Positions 58,801 to 64,000 of a stretch of DNA of 64,000 nucleotides are shown here, piece by piece. Numbering within the stretch: position 1 is the stretch's first letter; every line of letters starts with the position of its first letter. The stretch spans positions 31,924,337 to 31,988,336 of the forward strand of contig CM041780.1 in NCBI GenBank assembly GCA_023374045.1. The letters are read 5' to 3'. The notes below the pieces were generated by a model that was not told the DNA's origin, did no database searches, and saw only the letters and a list, made by a program, of their open reading frames with translations. This DNA comes from Limonium bicolor. Taxonomy: Eukaryota > Streptophyta > Magnoliopsida > Caryophyllales > Plumbaginaceae. A program made the position numbers and the translations under genes.

Positions 58801-60193
58801 TGGGATATTCCGGTGATGTACATACTAAAGTAAAACCACACAGCTAGAGCCATAACCAATGCCCAACGCTGGAAGACAATAATTGTCAAAACAATCAATG
58901 TGAATACACACGGAACACCACAAATGACTAACGCTCGAGAGAGCTTATAACCCGATGAATTACCTCATCCTTGGTCAACCAAGATACTTGGTAAATTATA
59001 TCATAAATGATGATAGAATGTGAGGTAAGCTAACCTACACAAAAAACGTAAACTGAAATAAAATATCTCCACATGGGGAAGATAATAACATTGCGGTACG
59101 CTACGACAACCGTCATACATATGAACTAGGAGCCTCCTAGTGTATTTACACCATAAGGAAATGGTACAATGAGTAAGAATATGGTGCGCAACAAGCGACC
59201 ACTATGAGGAAGTAGTAGATAATGACATGGAGAATAAGTATGGAGGACAGTCAGAAATATTCTTTCCTATCACATAAGTGACTTACTGTCAAGCGTTTAC
59301 GCCTCTGCACTCTGTATGACTGAGTGTTTTGGTATTGCACTTGTACAGCTAATGACCTAGTGAGATAGCAAGGGATATAGGAAATATAAATGGTAGTAAC
59401 CCTTCTTTTCACCAACAAACATGGCACAAGCCAGTTAAGCAAGCTCAACAACAAACCGTGCGGCCTAAGGCCAAAGAAGCACGAAGGGTGTGAAATACAC
59501 TAACACTCACAAGATGTGAATTCCAGTGGAATAAAGAGTGAAAAGAGACTTAAGAAAGTCACAAGGACCGACGCATAGAAAATGCAAGGTCATACAAGTA
59601 AAGGACACTTGTACTCAACCAGAAGAACTGGTATAATTCAGAAGCTATTGACAACAGAGGAAGCACTACAACTGAATAGTGACTTAACCTCGCCCGACAA
59701 CAAGTCGGAGGAACTTAATGAATAATCGTGGAAGCATAAATAGCATGTGCAGTAGATTACCAGAGAGCTGGTTGTAAATCTTAAACTCATTGAGTTCAAA
59801 CACGGTAAAAGAATACCGCATTTGTTTAGTAAACCTTATTCCCATAATAGACGGATAAGAAGGTGATGTATAGCACATTATGGATAACAAGAAGGGTGAA
59901 TAACCCGAGTTATCAGGGTCGTGCAGCAGAAGCTAGTGGGCCCTAGCTAGGAGATAATATACCTAGTAAGCATAGTAGAATGGCTATTAATGCCTTGAAG
60001 CCTAATAGGCTGGAACTGATTTAATTATGAGTGAAATAAACTTGTATAGGAATCCTTGGTGCAAAGACTAAACCATTGTTACGATTAGGACCCTTTGACA
60101 AGAGTACATTATGTAATAAACCGTAAAGAAGCTAAAACGCTTCAGATTGCCCAAATTGAGTAAACCAATGTTTATTAACAATAACATATGGTA

Positions 60194-60231
60194 GATTACG
60201 TGGGCGTACTCCCTTTTAAGGGGGGTAGAGC
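60194..60231 (+). promoter_or_regulatory. Hairpin plus internal polypurine tract, element C
   Basis: GATTACG and CGTACTC around TGGG (one mismatch) precede AAGGGGGGTAGAG at 60219-60231, about 1.2 kb before the terminal tract. Confidence 0.45.
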
Positions 60232-60826
60232 GAAAACCGCATAATGTGAATTTTATAAATAAAACACATAAACCATAATGTGCATAGCACAACTGAGAAT
60301 CGAATGGATGATTGATACTATGTTAAATAAACATAAGTATTCATTCATATTCTAATTATGGTAACTAGGCATGAGAGATGCAAATACCATGGGATGGATA
60401 TACCTACCTTGTAACACCATGTAAGAGTATTAGTAAAAGAAAAGTAATGAGTAGTTGATGGAGCTCCACAAGTATTGTATCCTTTGAAGAAGTAGTACGA
60501 AACGATTAAGAGTAGTAGAGGAATGTAGCCCATGAGTAATGTATTCGTATGTAAGTTATGGGAAGTAAATTGAGGACGACTAAATTTTACAAGCATGGTA
60601 ATCCCTAGTTAGAATAATTGAAACGATGGAAGTAGTGAAGGCTGATGAAATGAGCATTAGGTATTGAACCACGGAGTAAAGCATTTGGGGAAGTAGAGTG
60701 AGGATGATTGATGGATTAAATTCCATCCCTTGGAGCTGTATGAATTTTATTTTGCTAGATGAGTAAAAGATAGAAAATGGACAAAATCAAATTATGTGTT
60801 GTTTGAAACTGATGTGGGAAGTCGAA

Positions 60827-60906
60827 CTTGATCCTGATCAGATCAAGGGAAACCGAACACAAATTGGAGTGGAAAGATAGTTCAACACTGATGCTGATCG
60901 CATCAG
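60827..60906 (+). promoter_or_regulatory. Two-hairpin conserved module, element C
   Basis: CTTGATC/GATCAAG (60827-60847) and CTGATGC/GCATCAG (60888-60906) flank a segment nearly identical to that in B. Stem changes relative to B are paired. Confidence 0.55.
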
Positions 60907-61442
60907 GGTCGAATGATTCTTGAAGCTCCCCTCAAGTGGTCGCAAGAATCACACATAGGATAGAAGTAATGAATACAAATTGTAATTTGGAGTTTTGTGC
61001 TTTAGAAAATTTCTAATTAGTAGTCGTAAAAGAATTTTCCTTAGATTGGAGAGTGAGTAACTGATGGAAGCTTATACCGGAGAATGGTAGTAGGTATCAT
61101 GTTGTATTATCCCAAGGGCAACAAGACTTAGAGGAGTCCTGTGTCTAGTTGACCTGAGTGCCTGCGGGATTGTATGTGTATTGCATTGCTTTGGGGATAG
61201 CCTTGCACAGTATGTTTGTATAAAACTTGTAAGGAGGAACCGGATGGTTGGTAGTAATACGGAATGGAGTAATTATTGTACGTTGGTATGGCATGGTATG
61301 TAGAAACCTTGAGTAATGGATTTGGGAATTAGTAAGGAGGAAGAATATATGACTTTTGGTATTAGACAAGTATGAATGAGTAAGTACAGTAATCCTATGA
61401 CCTTGAGCAACTTTGGGGACAAAGTTCTTAAGGGGGGTAGAT

Positions 61443-62903
61443 TGAAATACCCCGACCTTAAATATAGTGATTAAAACCATTCTAATCCGTATTTAAGAGC
61501 CTAATAACACTTAAGGAATATTGGTAAGGAAAAATAAATCCAAAAGAAATAAATAAACGCTTAAAAAGCGTAAAACGCTAAATAAGCGTTAAATAACCAT
61601 AGGGGGTATGAAACTCCGGATAGCGTATTATATGGATTCCAAAGGTTTAATAAGACCTAAATAATATATGGGAACAACTCCTGAAGAAAACGGATCCAAA
61701 TAATGAATTAAAATGCTAATAGAGCTTTAGAGCACGTTTTTCGAGAAAACCCGAAAACGTGACTTTAAGTGGTCAAACAGACCCGTAAAAGTTATAAATC
61801 ATTAAATAATAATTATTAAGCATTTATGGAAGCTTAATAACCAATAAAAATAATTAAACAAGAAAATTCCGGAAAACGAGCCCGGTTAGTGAATAGTACC
61901 TAAACCGGGTAAAATAACTAGCGTTTCTATAAAAAACGAAAAACGCTCCAGCTAGTGTAACAGTAAGGGGGCCGGTTTTAATAAGTTAAAAAGCCCTCAC
62001 ACAAACTCACATACTAGCTAATTAATTAAGAGACAAAAACAAAAAGTAAAAAGGGGTAAAAGTACCCCACTTACTCTCTCACCTCACTCATTTCTCTACT
62101 CTCTCATCTCTCTCCTTCCTCCTCACCGATTTCTCTCTCCCTCTCTCTTCTGGCTGCTGCGATTTTGGGAGCTCCACAAGAAGCTCTAATGGCTTCCCTT
62201 CCTTCTTCCTCATGCTCTAGCTCCATTTGAGCTCCAAATGTAAAATAAAATACATATTTGAACTCCCCTTCAAGCTCTACATTTCTATCTTTTCAAAATC
62301 CGAAAATGAGCAACTTCATCTCCATGGGTTTTCCCCATTTGAAGAGAAAAGCACACCATTATGGAGCTTGGAGTCTCCTCTTTCCAACAAGGTAAAATCT
62401 CCATAAAAGATTCAAGTTTTCTCCACCTTCCTTTGGTAACCGATTTTTGCCCATTGTAATGCCTTGTTTTCTCTCTCTCTCTTTTGAGCATCAATTTCAC
62501 CTTGCAATGGTGGTAGATTCTCCTTCTTGAACCAAGGGCTAAAACCCTCCTAACACACCCCAAAGGTAAACCCTAGAAACTTGCTTTAAGCATTTCAATG
62601 AACTAGCATTAATTTAAGGGTTAGTATTTTAATTACACTTGTTTATGTGTGCTTTGGGTGATGGGAATGGAGTTTGGCAACTCCATTCCCCATGTGACCG
62701 AATTGTACAAGGAAGAGAGGAGAAGAGGTGGAAAAGGAAAGAGGAAATAAGAGCTTAAGGTAAGAGCTCTTTCTTGAAGGCTAAATTTAATGCATTACAG
62801 TAATGGGAATGGGTAAACCGATTTAAAGAACCCAAAGAATGTATTGGTAATGTAATTGTGGAATTTTAGGTATTTGTGAACTAGTATGTGAATTGTAGGC
62901 CTT
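61443..62903 (+). repeat. Element C 3' LTR, truncated
   Basis: Matches 51474-52935 of the 5' LTR with few differences, then breaks off after GGCCTT where another LTR begins. Confidence 0.9.
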
Positions 62904-64000
62904 TGAAATACCCCAAACCTTGATATGTGGTTTAAATATCAAACTATGGTATGTAAAGGCTAAAAAGTGCCTTAGAAACATCAGTGAACAATTTAAACCA
63001 TAGTAAATGCAGTAAAACACTAAGATATAGTTTGAGCAAAAACATGCTCTAAGCTATGAGTGAACTTGGTTAGGACCCAAAGAGCCTACCAAGACTTAAT
63101 AATATTCAATTATGATTTAATAGGGCTAATTATGTCCTTAGGAAACCTTGGTAGACATTGGAACCAAACAAAACATAAATAAATACCTTAAGGTCAATAT
63201 GGGCTAAAAGTGCTCTAAGCTTGGGATAAATTTGTATAAGACCTAATGGTCATACCTATATCTTATAAATATGTTAATGAACATATTAAATCAATTACCA
63301 AAGAAAACCAAGCTTGAAAACAAGTTAAGACACAAAAAGTGCTTTAAGGAGTCTTAAAGCACATTTTTGAAAAATTGTCTTGTAAATGAGTTTTGAGTGG
63401 CTAAATGTCCATCATTACTCTTAAATATATATGTGTACTATATAGTATCACATTTGGAAGTCTATATCAATTGGAAATCAAAAATTTCACTTCTATGTGC
63501 CTTGTTTTATGAATAGTGACTTTAATAAGCTATTTTGTAACATATGTTATTATAAGTGAGACAATTGATTAATAAAGACTAAAATACCCCTAGGTACTAT
63601 TGGGGGCCGGTTTTTAAGGTGTGGTGACTCACCACCCTTGTTAACATGCTAAGGAAATAAAGAATGACTAACTTAAGTGCTATTTGCTTTTTAAGTACAA
63701 ATATCTTCCAAAAAGCAAAACTTATCTCATTCTCTCATTTCCTTCTTCATTTCCCACGTATCCAATCTTCTTCTACCTCTCTTCTTGCTGCTCTTCTACG
63801 ATTTGGAATAGTACCACCAAGACTTCATCTTTGACCACTTGTAAAACCTAGCTCACTTAACCAAATCAAAAACAAACACCACCATTCTCTTCCTCTCATC
63901 AAGCTCTTCATTCCTATCTTCTAAAAATTTCAAGACCACCATTTCGGTGCCATGGAGTTCCACCATTGATAGAGCTTGAGCTCGTGTTTCTACATATTAT
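62904..64000 (+). mobile_element. Further gypsy LTR inserted in element C, runs off window
   Basis: Starts TGAAATACCCCAAACC and resembles the LTR start of element A (GCCTTAGAAACAT, GCAAAAACATGCTCTAAGC), with a CT-rich leader near 63715-63910. The expected 5-bp target word on its left is GCCTT. Its right end lies beyond the window. Confidence 0.8.

Larger units (their letters stand above)
55814..61442 (+). other. Element C interior, non-coding
   Basis: 5.6 kb with no recognisable gag or pol in any frame. Shares patches with the interior of B. Confidence 0.8.
51474..62903 (+). mobile_element. Element C: second LARD-type gypsy element, 3' LTR incomplete
   Basis: 5' LTR 51474-55813, primer site 55819-55830, interior 55814-61442 without gag or pol, terminal hairpin and polypurine tract 61409-61441, and the first 1461 bp of the 3' LTR. 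The two LTR starts differ at few positions. The interior shares blocks with B (start near 55970-56060; internal polypurine tract near 60218; two-hairpin module 60827-60906), so B and C are related families. The 3' LTR is interrupted at 62903 by another LTR. Confidence 0.88.

Overview
This is nuclear DNA of a flowering plant, most likely a eudicot. The evidence is one multi-exon gene of the plant membrane-protein family MLO, surrounded by Ty3/gypsy and Ty1/copia LTR retrotransposons, a LINE, and CACTA and hAT elements nested in one another. Sequence is AT-rich. Nothing prokaryotic, no CRISPR array and no RNA gene was seen.

Layout. (1) 1-26482 holds giant-LTR gypsy elements. At 1-3677 there is non-coding internal DNA of LARD type (large retrotransposon derivative). 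It joins abruptly to a broken chromovirus-type pol (3678-7614), itself split by a non-autonomous CACTA element (5049-6234). The 3' LTR that follows (7927-10342 plus 24749-26482) is split by a complete LARD, element B (10343-24743), with LTRs of about 4.6 kb and target duplication TCTGG. (2) 26483-32929 is a dead copia pol. The gypsy element above ends abruptly against it, and it is itself split by a solo LTR of about 5 kb (27287-32341), which carries a 190-bp solo LTR (27464-27653). (3) 33100-37600 is intergenic DNA with a copia gag scrap, a duplicated 0.17-kb segment and a poly(A)-tailed retroposon. (4) 37616-48964, minus strand, is an MLO gene of 13 exons predicting 533 residues. Intron 2 (7.5 kb) holds a LINE fragment, a nearly intact copia element inside that LINE, and a foldback element. 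Intron 7 is almost entirely a hAT element. (5) 49370-51473 has GAGGCAA-rich repeats with a hAT MITE inside, then a truncated LTR. (6) 51474-62903 is a second LARD, element C. Its 3' LTR is cut by a further LTR that runs off the window.

How it fits together. B and C encode no proteins but keep a primer site, a polypurine tract and long LTRs, so they would depend on proteins from autonomous gypsy elements such as the one that left the pol at 3678-7614. The main unexpected signal is RNA-like structure in these non-coding elements. There are tandem hairpin arrays in the LTRs, a three-hairpin block near the LTR 3' end, hairpins beside terminal and internal polypurine tracts, and a two-hairpin block near the 3' end of the LARD interior. 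Several stems differ between copies by paired changes that keep base pairing. All of this was read by eye; folding and covariation statistics were not run.
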